A stretch of DNA of 64,000 bases from Alternaria dauci (Eukaryota > Ascomycota > Dothideomycetes > Pleosporales > Pleosporaceae): the NCBI RefSeq assembly GCF_042100115.1, contig NC_091272.1, positions 310,001 to 374,000 of the forward strand. Reading direction: 5' to 3'. Position numbers and translations under genes: made by a program. A model generated the notes under the pieces. The model worked only from the letters and a program-made list of their open reading frames with translations. It searched no databases and was not told where the DNA came from. Below are positions 1 through 10,119 of the stretch, piece by piece (the stretch's first letter is position 1; each line of letters opens with the position of its first letter).

Positions 1-652
1 GCAAAAGACTCCCGTCGAGCTCGACGAAGAAGAACAAGACCGCCGAGCCGCGGCGCGCCGCAAAAAGGAAATTGAGAAACGGGCTAAAGCATTGAGTAAA
101 ATGTATGTCCATGACTCTGACGACGAGGACTGGGATGCTGAAAAGGACGCGGCGTTCTTTGCAAAAGAGGAAGCGATACGCGAGGAGAATATGAAAATGT
201 TTAAAAAGTCTTTGGTGCTGGGGACTGTGGAGCCAGCTGCTGTTGGTGGAGGGGGCAAGAAGAGGAAGGCTGATGTGGCGGTGAAGAAGAGTAAGAGGAG
301 TAAGAAGAAGAAGGCGCTGTTTGAGCATAGTGATGGTGATGGTGATGATGGTGATGGTGATGAGGATATGGAGGATGCGGAGAGTAGTCGAGCTGTGTCT
401 GTGACGGAGGATAATGATGATGACGCAGAGGAAACGACGGATACGCCGCTGTCGAGTCAGAATGCGAATGCTACGATGGCAGGGAGCGACGCGGATACGC
501 CGAGGAAACTGGCGAGTAGCTCGACGAAGGTTGCGGATACGGTGATGGCGGAGGCAGATACGGATGAGGAGGAAGACGATGTACCTGTAGCGCGAAGAGC
601 AGCGCCACGGAATACGAGGGCAGGGTTTGTTATTGATAGTGACTCGGAGTGA
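1..652 (+). CDS. C-terminal part of a probable Tof1/Swi1 (Timeless-family) replication fork protein, 5' truncated by window
   Basis: The frame is open from base 2 and ends at TGA 650-652, so only about 216 C-terminal residues are present. The piece begins with a highly charged R/K/E helix, followed by a short motif (MYVHDSDDEDWDAEKDAAFF) and then FAKEEAIREEN. The remainder is low-complexity acidic and lysine-rich tails, with a KSKRSKKKK nuclear-localisation-like stretch near base 290, and it ends in FVIDSDSE. The 'HDSD..D.E.D..FF..E..IR' pattern after a basic helix resembles the end of fungal Tof1/Swi1, the fork-protection partner of Csm3, which stabilises stalled replication forks in the nucleus. 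That assignment is family resemblance only, because the conserved Timeless core lies outside the window. Another acidic-tailed nuclear protein cannot be excluded. The gene is convergent with the minus-strand gene ending at 926. Confidence 0.6.
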   Translation, partial: QKTPVELDEEEQDRRAAARRKKEIEKRAKALSKMYVHDSDDEDWDAEKDAAFFAKEEAIREENMKMFKKSLVLGTVEPAAVGGGGKKRKADVAVKKSKRSKKKKALFEHSDGDGDDGDGDEDMEDAESSRAVSVTEDNDDDAEETTDTPLSSQNANATMAGSDADTPRKLASSSTKVADTVMAEADTDEEEDDVPVARRAAPRNTRAGFVIDSDSE

Positions 653-925
653 TATGGTATACAGGAAAAGGGGGGGTTCATGGTATGATCTGGAATGTTG
701 GGGTCGCATAGCGTGGTTGTTTCGTGTTTGCTTTACTGTAGAGTCTGAATACCCATTATCTTTGTTGGTGACAATGTCATCCCCGTCCTGCCCCATCTTG
801 ACTTTTCAAGTCCCTGCTGCAGGCAAGAAGCAGATGACTTTTGTTCAGAAGAATGTCCGCATTCCTGCCTCAACCTCGGTGTATGTCTTATATGTAGTCT
901 GCAAAAGGACATTGCGCACCTATCC

Positions 926-2555
926 TTATCCGTCATCGTCATCATCCGCAGCAAACCCCACCAGAGCACTCCTCAACCGAACCTCTCTCACCACACCATC
1001 AGCCTCCCATGTAGCCTTACACTCATACCGTCCTTCGAGTCTAACCCAGATATCCCTCAGAAAGAACCTTGCTAGCGACCTACTCTGGTACAGCACAAAT
1101 TTCTCATCCGTGGGGTCAATAGCATCCTCATCATCTCCCTCCCCCTCCTCCTCCTCCTCCTCCTCCTCCCCTTTCGATCCCTGCATCATCTGCCTAGGCA
1201 GAAACGGTGAATTAGCCAAGAGCAACTTCCGAGTCGAGTATTTCGACGGCACAACAGGTAGGGGCCCCACATGTGACGACATTGCCGGGAGTGACAGCGT
1301 GTTGAGAAGAGGAAAGGGCGTGTTGCTGGGAATAAAACTATCCCAGATTGGTACTCCGTGTTGAATAGGACTAAATCCTGCAACGGGTGACGCATAGGTT
1401 TCGTGCCAGAGGCCGGTGGCGCTGAAGGATGCGCGGACGTATAAGGTCCAGGATAGTGAGAAGCCTTGGTTACGATAGGAGCCGGCCTGGTTGTTCTCTC
1501 GTTAGTTTGCTCGGTACTTGTAGGAAGCGTGGAAGAGGGCTTACGATAATCTTATTCCCCATCCTTCTAATCACGAGAATGTTCCCAGCAGCGCTCCTTT
1601 CAACCTCCCTTCGATACACAAACTCCTCGACCCGCGGATCGAGAAAAGCTTCTAAACACTCTCGACTCGTGTGACTAAGTATCGTCGCAACTGCGCTACA
1701 CAGACGTGGATACGCAGCTCCAACCAACGGATCCTCAGTGTTAAAATACCGCTCGAGATTAATGACATGCGGAACGCGGGCGGAACTCCCAGCCTGGTTA
1801 TGGTGAAAGTATCGAGATCCAGACAGGAAATTGGAAGTCATGACAGTGTCGTGGAGATCCCCGGCGGGGTCTGAGTAGTACGTGTTGCCCAGTTCGTCCA
1901 GCTTGTCTCTCAGCTCTTCTTCGTCGCGTAGACGGGCTTCCGTGACGAGTTTTGTGGAGGAGGAGGGCAGGAAAGATGTAATAGTGCTGGTGAAGCGGGA
2001 TAGTGTGCTAGCGTCTATTGTCTTCTGTGGAATATCTCGTCCCGGGTCTCTGAAAGAGGCTCTGTAGGTGCAAGAGACATGATTCGCATCCATGTCGGCC
2101 CATTCCTCGTCGTCAGGTTCCCAGAGGGGTTTTCCCTTGAAGGGGGAGAGGTCGTGGGAACTGACTGACATGGTGTCCTTGCTTTGTCCACCAGCGATTA
2201 CGGTTTCAAGTGGGAGTGACGGTGTGACGAGGGAGAGGTCGGAGGAGAAAGGTGAGTTGAGAGAAATCGTTGAGCTGCTGGGGTCACTGTCAGAGTCTTC
2301 TCGCGCAAACAGTGGTGCGATTGCGGAGCCGTGCGTTGTTTGCGCTCCCCCGAAGTCGACTTCGGATGACGATGACTGTGCGGGTCGGATTGGAAGTTGA
2401 TCCGCCCAACTAACTGTCCGATTTCGTTTGGCCCAAGGCCGTGGTGATGCACCCCTTTCAGCGGGCATTAACGCACGTCCATCGGCGATCACGGCAGGTA
2501 ATCCGGAGTGAAAGACAGGTGCCAAACCCGAAAGTACCTTGGAAGAATGGCCCAT
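926..2555 (-). CDS. Hypothetical protein, 523 aa, two exons
   Basis: Exon 1 is 1545-2555 and exon 2 is 926-1486. The 58-nt intron 1487-1544 has donor GTAAGC, an ACTAAC branch motif and acceptor CCAG; splicing keeps phase 0 and joins NKII to AGSYRNQGF. Without splicing the frame stops within 75 nt. The protein is not recognised. Its N-terminal half is Ser/Pro-rich and disordered-looking, with an acidic patch (EPDDEEWADMD). The centre contains a more ordered segment around ERYFNTEDPLVGAAYPRL and EFVYRREVERSAAGNILVIR. The C-terminal half has a run of eight glutamates encoded by a GAG-type repeat near 1143-1168, followed by a folded-looking segment ending in GFAADDDDDG. There is no signal peptide or membrane segment. 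It was probably annotated elsewhere only as a lineage-specific conserved protein; I assign no function. Confidence 0.75.
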
Positions 2556-2582
2556 TGTAAAGTATGGTGAACCTAAAGATGA

Positions 2583-3013
2583 TCATGCCCGCCTTTGCTT
2601 TGGCGTACGGGAGGCGTCCTCCCCACCATCAACTCTATCTTTGCCGTTGCCCCATAGCCTCTGATTCCAAAGGGAACTGAACAAGCCTCCACCATGACTG
2701 TTGCTCTGCGAACGCGACGGTGTCATCCCTGGAGCTGATTTGGGGAAACCATAGAGGGTTGTGCCGAAGTGGACTTTGGCGACCGTGGGGGTATTCCTGG
2801 GAGTGTTGGCTGTGTTGAACTTCCAGGTACGTTGACGGATGGGTATTCCAATGCCAGTGGCGTAGGCCTGGTTTTACAAAGCACTGGAGATGCTGGCACT
2901 GATGCGGCAGGAGTGATGCTGCTTCCATGCTGTGCTGGCAAGGGTGTAGGAGACTTCGGAGAGGACTTTACCAATATCTCATATAGGCTCCGTGCAGCCT
3001 CGCTGTCGTCCAT
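2583..3013 (-). CDS. Small hypothetical Ser/Pro-rich protein, exon structure uncertain
   Basis: The preferred start is the ATG at 3011-3013 (MDDSEAARSLYEILVK), because the upstream in-frame extension to 3118 looks like untranslated sequence. The protein is rich in Ser, Pro and Thr (KSSPKSPTPLP, then PPRSPKSTSAQPSM). The initial frame stops at 2723. About 20 bases further on, a different frame opens with a convincing C-terminus, SNSHGGGLFSSLWNQRLWG, followed by a basic tail and a TGA at 2583-2585. A short 44-nt intron (GTTTCC to TTCGCAG) or a longer one starting at GTACCT would join the two parts in phase 0. A frameshift or pseudogene is the alternative. No family is recognised. The gene lies head-to-tail between two other minus-strand features. 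Confidence 0.4.
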
Positions 3014-4168
3014 GGTGGTGGTTAGGGAAATCGATAGTAAAGTGAAAGCACAGGAGGTTGATAGTACGAAACATGGAGCGTTTGTTGCACGTATAAGCAA
3101 AGAGAGGAGAAAGCGCAAAAGCGAGGGTCGGGCTCAATTAGCCCTCTACGAGCAGCGACCATAGAGTCAGGGTTCACCATCGGCTGAGAAACGAGTCTTG
3201 GACTTCGCATGAAGGCTTCCAGAACAGACAGGCAAGCCAGGAGAACATCACAGCCTTTCAGTACCGAGTAAGGTCTGGCGACGACGGCAACTATCATCAC
3301 GGCTGTAAGGAGTAAGGAGGTGACAATACGATGTACGACCGGTGTTAAGCTTGGGACGGTAAGTCGCTGAGTGCAAAGTGTGTCGAAGAAGTCGTGGAAA
3401 GCAAAACTGATGCATGGTTGTATGGGGTTACAACGTTCGATGATTCCCATATCGCTATTCGAGTATCCGAGAGTGCTTTCGAGGTCGCAGGAGAGGGCGT
3501 GTTCGATATCAGTGATGGTACGTAATCACCCTAACAAAGAGCATGGTAAAAAGGGCAGAAGCGGGTATCCCCAACTAAAGTTGCTTGTATGCGGGGGATA
3601 CCATAGGCATCACGACTATGATTGGACAGGTTTGACCTAATAATTTATCAGCAGATGTTCGCAGAGCTGAGATATATTCTATTAGGCTCGTCCAGTAGTA
3701 TTGCATTTCACTTGTTGAGGTTGTTAGCTGGTTCGCGAAGAAAGCACAGTATAGTAGTCGGCAGAACGGACGTCGCGAGTGTCTTCGAAACGCAAATCGA
3801 TCAAAGGCTCACGAGGCGTGCCTAGAAGCAAGTCAGTCCACATCTAACAACGCCAGCACCCATATCGAGTCTGCCGGCAGCCGCCACATGTCACATCCAC
3901 ATGCACGCCTCTACTCAATAGGAGTTGGTAGATTTTCGATTCATACAGGGAGAACCCAGACTTCTTGATATATCGTCGTAATCGTATCTCCCACGATCAA
4001 CTCATCACCATCCTCCGCTTCCGCAGCGCTAGCAAGAAACACTACGCCATCATTTTGTCCATCCTCGTGAAGTCCGTATAGATGCCCATAGCTTTCGCAA
4101 AGAACTCCGGTAACCGAATGTAGAAAATGCCGCTTTCCCTTTTGTCCCCCGGGGTGTTGTTTGCGGGC
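3014..4168. other. Intergenic stretch between hypothetical gene and RPS28
   Basis: About 1.15 kb with no gene I can support. A minus-strand open frame at 3022-3450 begins with a real ATG and encodes one hydrophobic segment (VTSLLLTAVMIVAVVA). It has no recognisable family and overlaps the likely 5' region of the neighbouring small gene, so I do not call it. The portion next to 4168 is the expected RPS28 3' UTR. Confidence 0.4.
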
Positions 4169-4579
4169 TTATCGCAGACGCCTGGCCTCACGCTCGGATT
4201 CGAGGAGGCAGAGAATGTCGTTCTCGCGGACTGTAGATGCATGGGTTAGTATGTCGGCAGGGTGCGCGGGGTGGGCGGAGAGTGCGTACCTGGGCCCTTG
4301 ACGTTGCGGATGATGGAACGGGTCTGGTCGTTCATGAACTCGACGCGGCACTGGGTGACACCACCACGGGAGCCTGTATTGTATCCGTCAGCCAGCCATT
4401 CTCTCAAGTCACGATGCATCCTCCACGGTCTCTTGACGGCGCCCTTGTCCCTCTTCTCCTTCTTCTTCTTCTTCTTCTTCTTCTTCGTCTTGTGGGGGGA
4501 TTCGGAAATTTCGCGTACCGGTTCGGCCAAGGACACGGGTGACCTTGACGAGGTTGACGGGGGCCTTAGCAGAGTCCAT
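4169..4579 (-). CDS. RPS28: 40S ribosomal protein S28 (eS28)
   Basis: This is a component of the small ribosomal subunit, located at the mRNA exit region near the head/platform. There are three exons: 4519-4579, 4290-4373 and 4169-4230. Intron 1 (4374-4518, 145 nt) starts GTACGC and ends ATACAG; intron 2 (4231-4289, 59 nt) starts GTACGC and ends CTACAG. The spliced product is 68 aa, the usual length for the family. It reads [19 protein letters not shown], then [15 protein letters not shown], then [20 protein letters not shown] and [10 protein letters not shown], which is diagnostic of eS28. Both introns fall in phase 1 inside or next to invariant glycine/valine codons (G and V restored by splicing). 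Intron 1 carries a (GAA)9-type microsatellite. The upstream region holds a six-base repeat. High expression is expected from the family, not shown here. Confidence 0.97.
4460..4486. repeat. (TTC)9 microsatellite inside RPS28 intron 1
   Basis: Nine perfect TTC units on the plus strand (GAA on the coding strand), lying between donor and branch region of the 145-nt first intron. It makes an artefactual Glu-run open frame on the minus strand if the intron is not removed. Confidence 0.95.
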
Positions 4580-4788
4580 TTTGTGCGATTGTGAATTTCG
4601 ACGGGAGTCGGTTCGTGCGGTGTGCGGAAGAGCTGGGTTGGGCGTTCGGGGATGGAGTCGAGCTGGGCGAAGGGCGAGCTTGAGCGGCTGCCCGTGGGCG
4701 ATGGGCAAATTTCCAATGTGCGCTAGCTAGGCGAGCAGGGGTCCGGCGCGCTAGTGCGTCGACCATTCACGTCTGCGCAACGCCAACA

Positions 4789-4816
4789 CAACATCAACAT
4801 CAACATCAACATCAAC
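4789..4816. repeat. CAACAT hexanucleotide microsatellite, 4.7 copies
   Basis: Four perfect copies plus CAAC of the unit CAACAT, about 210 bp upstream of the RPS28 start codon. No known regulatory meaning. Confidence 0.9.
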
Positions 4817-5470
4817 GTTGCAGCTTTATTTTGTGTTTATAGCCGCGCTTCTTGTTACTACGAGCTACATATGATGCGCTTGGCGTCTGGTCATTCACAT
4901 CAACGTCAGCGAAGCACACAGAGGCCATTGCAGTCATCCCGCGTACCGACCTCGGAGAGTACAACCGTCATCTAAAAGACAAGCTAAATGACTATTGCTA
5001 CACAAATCAGGCTTCCTCTAGCAGACACAAGGCGATTCTACACACCCGAGAGCTTCTGAGAGTACAATGCCAACGATGCGCGCCCAAGCTGGAGCTGCCG
5101 TCTGAGCTTAAAGAGCCTACTCTCTTCACGGTCACGAATACACTTTCACTCGTCGCAGCTGCGCCGTAGTCACAAGAGGCAGTAGTTCCTAATGACAGTT
5201 TTGATTACGTCTATCTATACTACGAAGCGCCCAACACCTCCAATAACCTGAGCCTCGGATGCCTTGGTTGAGTATAGTATGGTTGCAGTTCGTCTTGTAG
5301 CCCTCTCGTTTTTGATATCCAGGCCTCAGATGCCTGGGTCGGGTATGGCATGGAGCAAGGCAGGATTCTACAGACCTGTTTTTCCATGCAACTTCGGGGA
5401 TGACATACTCTTGAAAGTGCAGCTTCCCCGCACATGTTCACATACGCCACTGCGTTCCTTCTCAGATAAT

Positions 5471-5575
5471 TTTGGACGATTCAATAGTTGACCTGCTTCA
5501 CAACCTCTTGGTTACCTCGTGGGTAACTTTTGGACGATTCAATAGTTGACCTGCTTCACAACCTCTTGGTTACCT
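5471..5575. repeat. Two identical 47-nt copies in tandem (58-bp period)
   Basis: Bases 5471-5517 and 5529-5575 are identical over 47 nt and are separated by an 11-nt spacer that itself matches loosely. A degenerate third partial copy (GGATAATTTGG, GACCTCTCGG) follows to about 5640. The block lies 255 bp beyond the stop codon of the secreted chitin-binding gene. Perfect identity implies a recent duplication or conversion. Confidence 0.9.
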
Positions 5576-5829
5576 ATTGGATAACTCCTCGGATAATTTG
5601 GTGGTGACCTCTCGGATGACTTCTGGACAACTTTCCAGGTGGCCTTGCCGAGAGAGGAAGGGAACTGATGACAGCGGTCGTAACCATCTCCGTCTCTTCC
5701 TCTGTCTCCTCCAGAAACTCCGTCGCCGAGCGGTATAGTCCGGGTAACAAAACTGTTATCGGTAACCGTAGCAACAATGGATACTTCAACAGGCTAGGGG
5801 TTCGCAAATTGAGGATGCGTCTCGTTTTC

Positions 5830-6850
5830 TCAGCCGCAGTATCCAAAGTCGGTTTGGCATCCCGAATAACAATATTCGGGGCTGCTACCACAGTATCCCC
5901 ACTGGCTGCAGCAGGCGCCAAATTGAGAGCCGGCGCAAGTGTAACCGACGACAGGTCCGCCTGTTCGATTCTTGTTAGTGCCATGTTGAGGAGGCAGGGG
6001 AAGCGAGTTCAAATGAAGACGTACAGAGACCATTGGGCGAGATCTTGAGCTCTTGTTGGCTTGCAGCTGGCGGCGGTTGACCGAAAGGAACAGGAACGAC
6101 TTGGGGGGCAGATTCTGGATCCTTTCCAAAAAAGGTCATCTCGCCAGCTTTCTCGACGCCTGTGCTTGTTCGTCAGTCTCTGTTCAAAAGCGTTATTTGA
6201 ATCTGGCATTGTCGACTTACACGTCTCGAGGAAGAGGTCGGCGCCAGCCTTGCACATCCAGCTCGGTTCACCCAGATAACCGCCTTCCTTCTCATAAGCA
6301 TCGGTACATCCGGTGCTGTTACAACTCGCTGTCGGACATTCGTCTTCGCGTGCGCCAGGAACGTAAAGCTTGATGCCACCTGAAATAAGCGCTACAAACA
6401 CTGTCAGTCTATAGCCCACCATCGTTGTGGAAGACAAGACAACTTACGGCAATACATGGCATTCTCAGGCCCAGCATTCAAATCACAGTCCACAGCGCTG
6501 AGATCGTACCACATGGATCCCTTGCTCGGCTCCAGATGGTACTCAACCTGGATAATGCCCGCCGGTGCCACGGCATAGTGATCCAGGTCCCGTATCTTGA
6601 GGCTCAGCCCCCCGCCCAGCACCTCCGTGTTCAGCATCTCGTGGATGACCGAGCCGCCGCCGCCGGGAACCGGTTGCATGTAGGCGTTGCTGCCATCGAT
6701 GCCGGAGGCGGGGGGACCGACTTGCCAGAAGAAAAAGGGGTAGGGGCAGTGGTTTATTAGTTTTACAATGTTGTAGCCGGAGACGACGGGGACGAAGACG
6801 AGGGAGACGAGGCTAAGGAGGGCGACGAGGAGGGGCGTGATGAGCTTCAT
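5830..6850 (-). CDS. Secreted BYS1/thaumatin-like protein with C-terminal hevein-type chitin-binding domain
   Basis: There are four exons: 6448-6850, 6221-6379, 6025-6159 and 5830-5960, giving 275 aa. Introns begin GTAAGT, GTAAGT and GTACGT; the last has CACTAAC followed by AACAG. Residues 1-25 form a signal peptide (MKLITPLLVALLSLVSLVF). The next ~165 residues resemble the BYS1 fold: YNIVKLINHCPYPFFFWQVG, Gly-rich PVPGGGGSV, then LKIRDLD and IIQVEYHLEP, with several cysteines. The last ~45 residues are a textbook type-1 (hevein, CBM18) domain, CGGPVVGYTCAGSQFGACCS, then QWGYCGSS, YCYSGCQ and FGYC, with eight cysteines in canonical spacing. Intron 3 joins exactly at the domain's first Cys. 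Inferred role: extracellular or wall protein binding chitin, possibly a host-interaction effector. The second-exon acceptor could alternatively be 12 nt upstream (GTAG). TATA-like boxes precede the gene. Confidence 0.85.
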
Positions 6851-6947
6851 GGTGCGTGGGTGGTAGTTGGTGTGTGGTAACCCAGTTCTGGAAGAGGTTG
6901 TGCTGGATGGAGATGGGAATCAGGTTGAGATGAGGAGTCAGGCAGGT

Positions 6948-7030
6948 ACTTATAGTAGGCTTCAGTGTATGTTGGAGGAAAGCTTGATGAAGTTTGAACA
7001 CAGCCTAGGAAGGCAAGAGACGATTTTATA
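6948..7030 (-). promoter_or_regulatory. TATA-like boxes upstream of the secreted chitin-binding gene
   Basis: On the minus strand, CTATAAG lies about 100 nt and TATAAAA (7024-7030) about 175 nt upstream of the ATG at 6850. TATA-containing promoters are common in inducible fungal secreted-protein genes. This is sequence resemblance only. Confidence 0.4.
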
Positions 7031-8133
7031 GGAAGAACCATATACCACTTTCCCTGAATCGTCTTGATTTGCGAGTGTCTTGTGATTTGTTGGAAAGGAC
7101 ACTGTGTTACGGGAAGCAGTCTCGTCCATTGGCTTAAAACGACGAAGAAACTTCGACCATGGTTAGACTGTGGGGAGGTATCGTGTGTAAAGCTCCAGTA
7201 GCGATCATCAGAGCATCATATGGAGTATCTGGCAAGATATGCTCGTAATGCAGCACAGACGTATACTTTGGTGGACAGAGACTCCTTACCTTTGTGAACC
7301 TTGAAATGTAATATACGTGCAGGTCTGAAAGCGTTGATGACGAATGGACGAACAAGCATAGCCGTTAGACGACGGTAGGTAGTGGCCAGATTAAGATATG
7401 CTGCTGTAATCATATAGTGTACTTGTAATCCAAGGTCAGTCGGGTCTCTACCAGGGTCCTCCAACCAAACTTCAGGAGCCGGTTCTGGTGCCTCAAGTCC
7501 TGCAGTAGAGGCAAGTGTCATTCGTTGACTATCTGTATTTGTGGGTGAGTGGACAGTCAGTATACTGATCTTACGAGCACTTCTTTTCTTTGCGATACTG
7601 TTCATCCGAGAGCCACTTTTACGTATGGAGCATATGAGTTCCGAAGTAGTAAGTAGCTTATCTGTTATAGATCATCACCGTACCATAGTCGAATCGATGG
7701 CTACCACGGTACTACGTCGCGATTGCACGCACATGGCTCCTGCTCTGTATTCATCAAAAGGACAGAACATCGTTACGAGCATACAGCACAAAACCGTCGA
7801 TTCATGACTAGCACCCACTCTCACTTGAACACAATGACGCACCTTCCAAACCAACTCCGTTTCAATTTTTTCGATAGCTGCCTATCTATTGGGTATCATG
7901 TGTTGTTGCCAAAGCAATTTGAGTGAGGCTGCGAGAATGCATAAAAAAAATGCACTAGACAATACCACAACCGTATTAAGAAAACCCCGAAAGCCGTAAA
8001 CCATACCAAAAAGGAAGATCCGACCCCCTTAATTGTAAACACCGTGCAATGCACCGTCCTTGTAAATGCATAAACGAGTTTTCAAAAAACACCTCAAAAT
8101 CCCCAACGCGATCCTTTGAACTTGAGAGAACAA
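7031..8133. other. Intergenic, with a weak hypothetical gene on the minus strand at about 7216-7605
   Basis: A minus-strand frame begins at ATG 7605 (MNSIAKKRSA) and runs to 7216. It contains an in-frame 42-nt segment with intron-like ends (GTAAGATC, TACTGAC, ATACAG) and the plausible segment MTLASTAGLEAPEPAPEVWL. A second good donor (AAAGGTAAGG) lies near 7290, but I find no convincing downstream exon. It has no recognisable family. The rest (7620-8133) shows nothing but the TFIIB 3' flank with A/T-rich runs. Confidence 0.3.
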
Positions 8134-9300
8134 CTATGCTTGCGGGATCCTAGAGCGATCACCACCTTTTGCGATCCATTCCTCCTTGATGAGCTTGTCT
8201 TGTTCCATGTGCATGAGCTTGTACGCCGTGCGGATCGTTCCGTCGCTGACTTCGACCGCGAGACCAATCTCTTTCGGAGACTTGGGCTGGCCCATGAGAT
8301 GGGAGACGAGGTAGAGACAGGCACCAGCGATAGACAGCGGCGAACGTCCAGCCGCGACTCCGTAGTGAGCGACCTGGTCCGCGCACTCCTCTGCAACCAT
8401 CTGTACCTGTGTTCCGAGGGCGAGTTTGGCGCAGGCACGGGGCATGAGGCTGGCAGCGCTGGTGGCTGTGGTGCCGCCTTTCTGGTTGAGGAGGTTGACG
8501 GTGTCGATGACGGCACCGTTGCCTGCGACAGAGGGCCCGCTGTTCTGCGACTTTTGTATAAAGGCTTCGAGGACCTTGAACGTACGGCCGACTTCCTTCT
8601 TGCTGACGTTGGTCATCTTGAAGATTTCGCGGAAACTACGCTGCTGGTCGTGCTTCCTGCACGCGATGAAGATGCACCCGGCGATGATAGCGTCCTGTGA
8701 TTTTCCCTTGAACAGTTTGGCGTCATCGGTCATCTTGAACAGCATCTTTGCTGTCTCAGCGGTCGGGCGACTGATGTTTTGTGAATCGCAGAGCGCCGAG
8801 ATCTGTCCGTATGCGGCCTGCAGAGCCTTGTTGATCTTGTCGTGGTTGCTCTTGTTATGAGCGCGGCTCAAGTCGCGGACCCTCATACCACCGTCACCGA
8901 AACCGATCTCCGTCTGGAGTTGAGAGCCGTGGAGCAGCGGGTTCGCAGCGTCTCCGATACGCGAGGGATCATCGTTTCCTTGATCTAGATAGCAGGCGCA
9001 GCATTAGCACATGTCTCACTTGCCTTTTCTACACGCAGGCAAGTACTTGCCGTCGTTGGAGAATGTGCGCCACTCGGAGCGCGTGTCTATAGTCCTCTCT
9101 GCGAGTACGCGACCGCAGGACCCGCAGATGGTGTCGCCGGCGCTGAACTCTTCAACTAGATTTGGGGGATTCTCCTTGCAATCCGGGCAGATCATGGCAA
9201 CGTTCAGGTCTTCCTGCCACTCGTCTTCCTTTACGGGCGCGGGCGCGGCTTCATAGACCTCGCCAGGCGACAGCAGGCGACCATCGGGAGCGTACGACAT
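8134..9300 (-). CDS. SUA7: Transcription initiation factor IIB (TFIIB)
   Basis: General RNA polymerase II factor that bridges TBP-DNA and the polymerase in the nucleus. Exon 1 is 9051-9300 and exon 2 is 8134-8984, giving 366 aa. The N-terminal zinc ribbon has C38-x2-C41 and C59-x2-C62 (MICPDC, then TICGSC). It is followed by the B-finger sequence [20 protein letters not shown], which is restored only by splicing. Two cyclin-like repeats follow, with [13 protein letters not shown] in the first and [20 protein letters not shown] in the second. The 66-nt intron 8985-9050 uses a GC donor (GCAAGT) with acceptor CTAG. The nearby GT donor GTACTT gives the wrong frame and an early stop. The gene is divergent from the ATP synthase subunit h gene, with 327 bp between start codons. 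Confidence 0.95.
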
Positions 9301-9627
9301 TGTTCCAGCAGGGGCGGATCAGCTACGGAGTTTGTATTGGGTTCTAGCTATTGCGCGCGGTCGACCGACGACACTTGCAGACTGCTGCTGGGGCGGAGCA
9401 GGTCGGGTGAGTGCGGTGGTATGAGACGGGCTGCAGAATGGAGAAAAGGACGTGAGGGAGCCAGGTTATAGTTGGAACCACGGGCGGCCGCTTGCTAACC
9501 TTGGCGCTGCGCCGCGCTAGGCTGTTTGCGTCGGCGGCTCAAGCTGCGGCGGTCCACGGTTTTTCCCCAACATCGACCTTCACTGTAGCTTCCATTGCCA
9601 GCTTCCCCACGTCACCACACCTACACA
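9301..9627. promoter_or_regulatory. Shared divergent promoter of TFIIB and ATP synthase subunit h
   Basis: The 327 bp between two housekeeping start codons on opposite strands must hold both promoters. It is GC-rich, and I see no clear TATA box. Confidence 0.6.
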
Positions 9628-10119
9628 ATGATCGCGCAATCCATCAGGGCCTCGGTACGGTTTTGCTGCTGCTGGAATCTCGACCCGTACTGACCCGCCA
9701 CAGCGCCAGGCGCTCGTCCGCGTTGCCCGCCAGCAGCCCGCCTTTGTCGCTCGCCGCACTTTCATCACTCCCTCGGCCGTGCGATCAGGTGATTCATCCC
9801 AAGCGCTCCGTCACGGGACTGTACTGACCCAATTGGTACTCCAGCCGACCTGGTGCAGGACCTGTACCTCCGCGAGCTCAAGAACTACAAGGTCCCCGAA
9901 GTCAAAGCCAGCGACGCAGAGGGCCACGTCCAAAAGTTCACCGTCCCCAAGGCCCCCGCTTCCCCCGAGGAGACCGACATCGCGAACGAGCTCAAGGCAT
10001 ACGAGACACAGGCTGTTGACGTTGAGGGCGCCCAGGGCGAGGACGACGCTGTGCTGCCCCAGGAGGACTGGTTCGAGGAGGAGGACGAGAGCATTACCAC
10101 CCCTGGAGCCACTCACTAG
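9628..10119 (+). CDS. ATP14: ATP synthase subunit h, mitochondrial (F0/peripheral stalk)
   Basis: There are three exons: 9628-9654, 9704-9788 and 9845-10119, giving 128 aa. Intron 1 (GTACGG, TACTGAC, CACAG) is 49 nt; intron 2 (GTGATT, TACTGAC, TCCAG) is 56 nt. The N-terminus MIAQSIRASRQALVRVARQQ is a basic, amphipathic mitochondrial presequence extending to about residue 37 (PAFVARRTFITPSAVRS). The mature part starts DLVQDLYLRELKNYKVPEVK, the conserved opening of fungal subunit h. It continues with KASDAEGHVQKFTVPKAPASP and the very acidic tail DWFEEEDESITTPGATH, also typical. Role by family: assembly and stability of the mitochondrial F1F0-ATP synthase stator stalk. The first exon has only nine codons, so the start is easy to miss. 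Confidence 0.93.

Larger units (their letters stand above)
4580..5829. other. Intergenic: RPS28 upstream region and 3' flank of the secreted chitin-binding gene
   Basis: About 1.25 kb. It contains the RPS28 promoter side, the AACATC hexanucleotide repeat at 4789-4816, no supported gene between 4880 and 5460, and the 58-bp-period tandem repeat at 5471-5575. The segment 5576-5829 continues the degenerating repeat and presumably includes the 3' UTR of the gene ending at 5830. Confidence 0.6.

Noticed and set aside
3022..3450. Minus-strand 142-codon frame with a hydrophobic segment
   Set aside because: A real ATG, but no family resemblance. It overlaps the likely 5' side of the small gene starting at 3013, and composition is not clearly coding.
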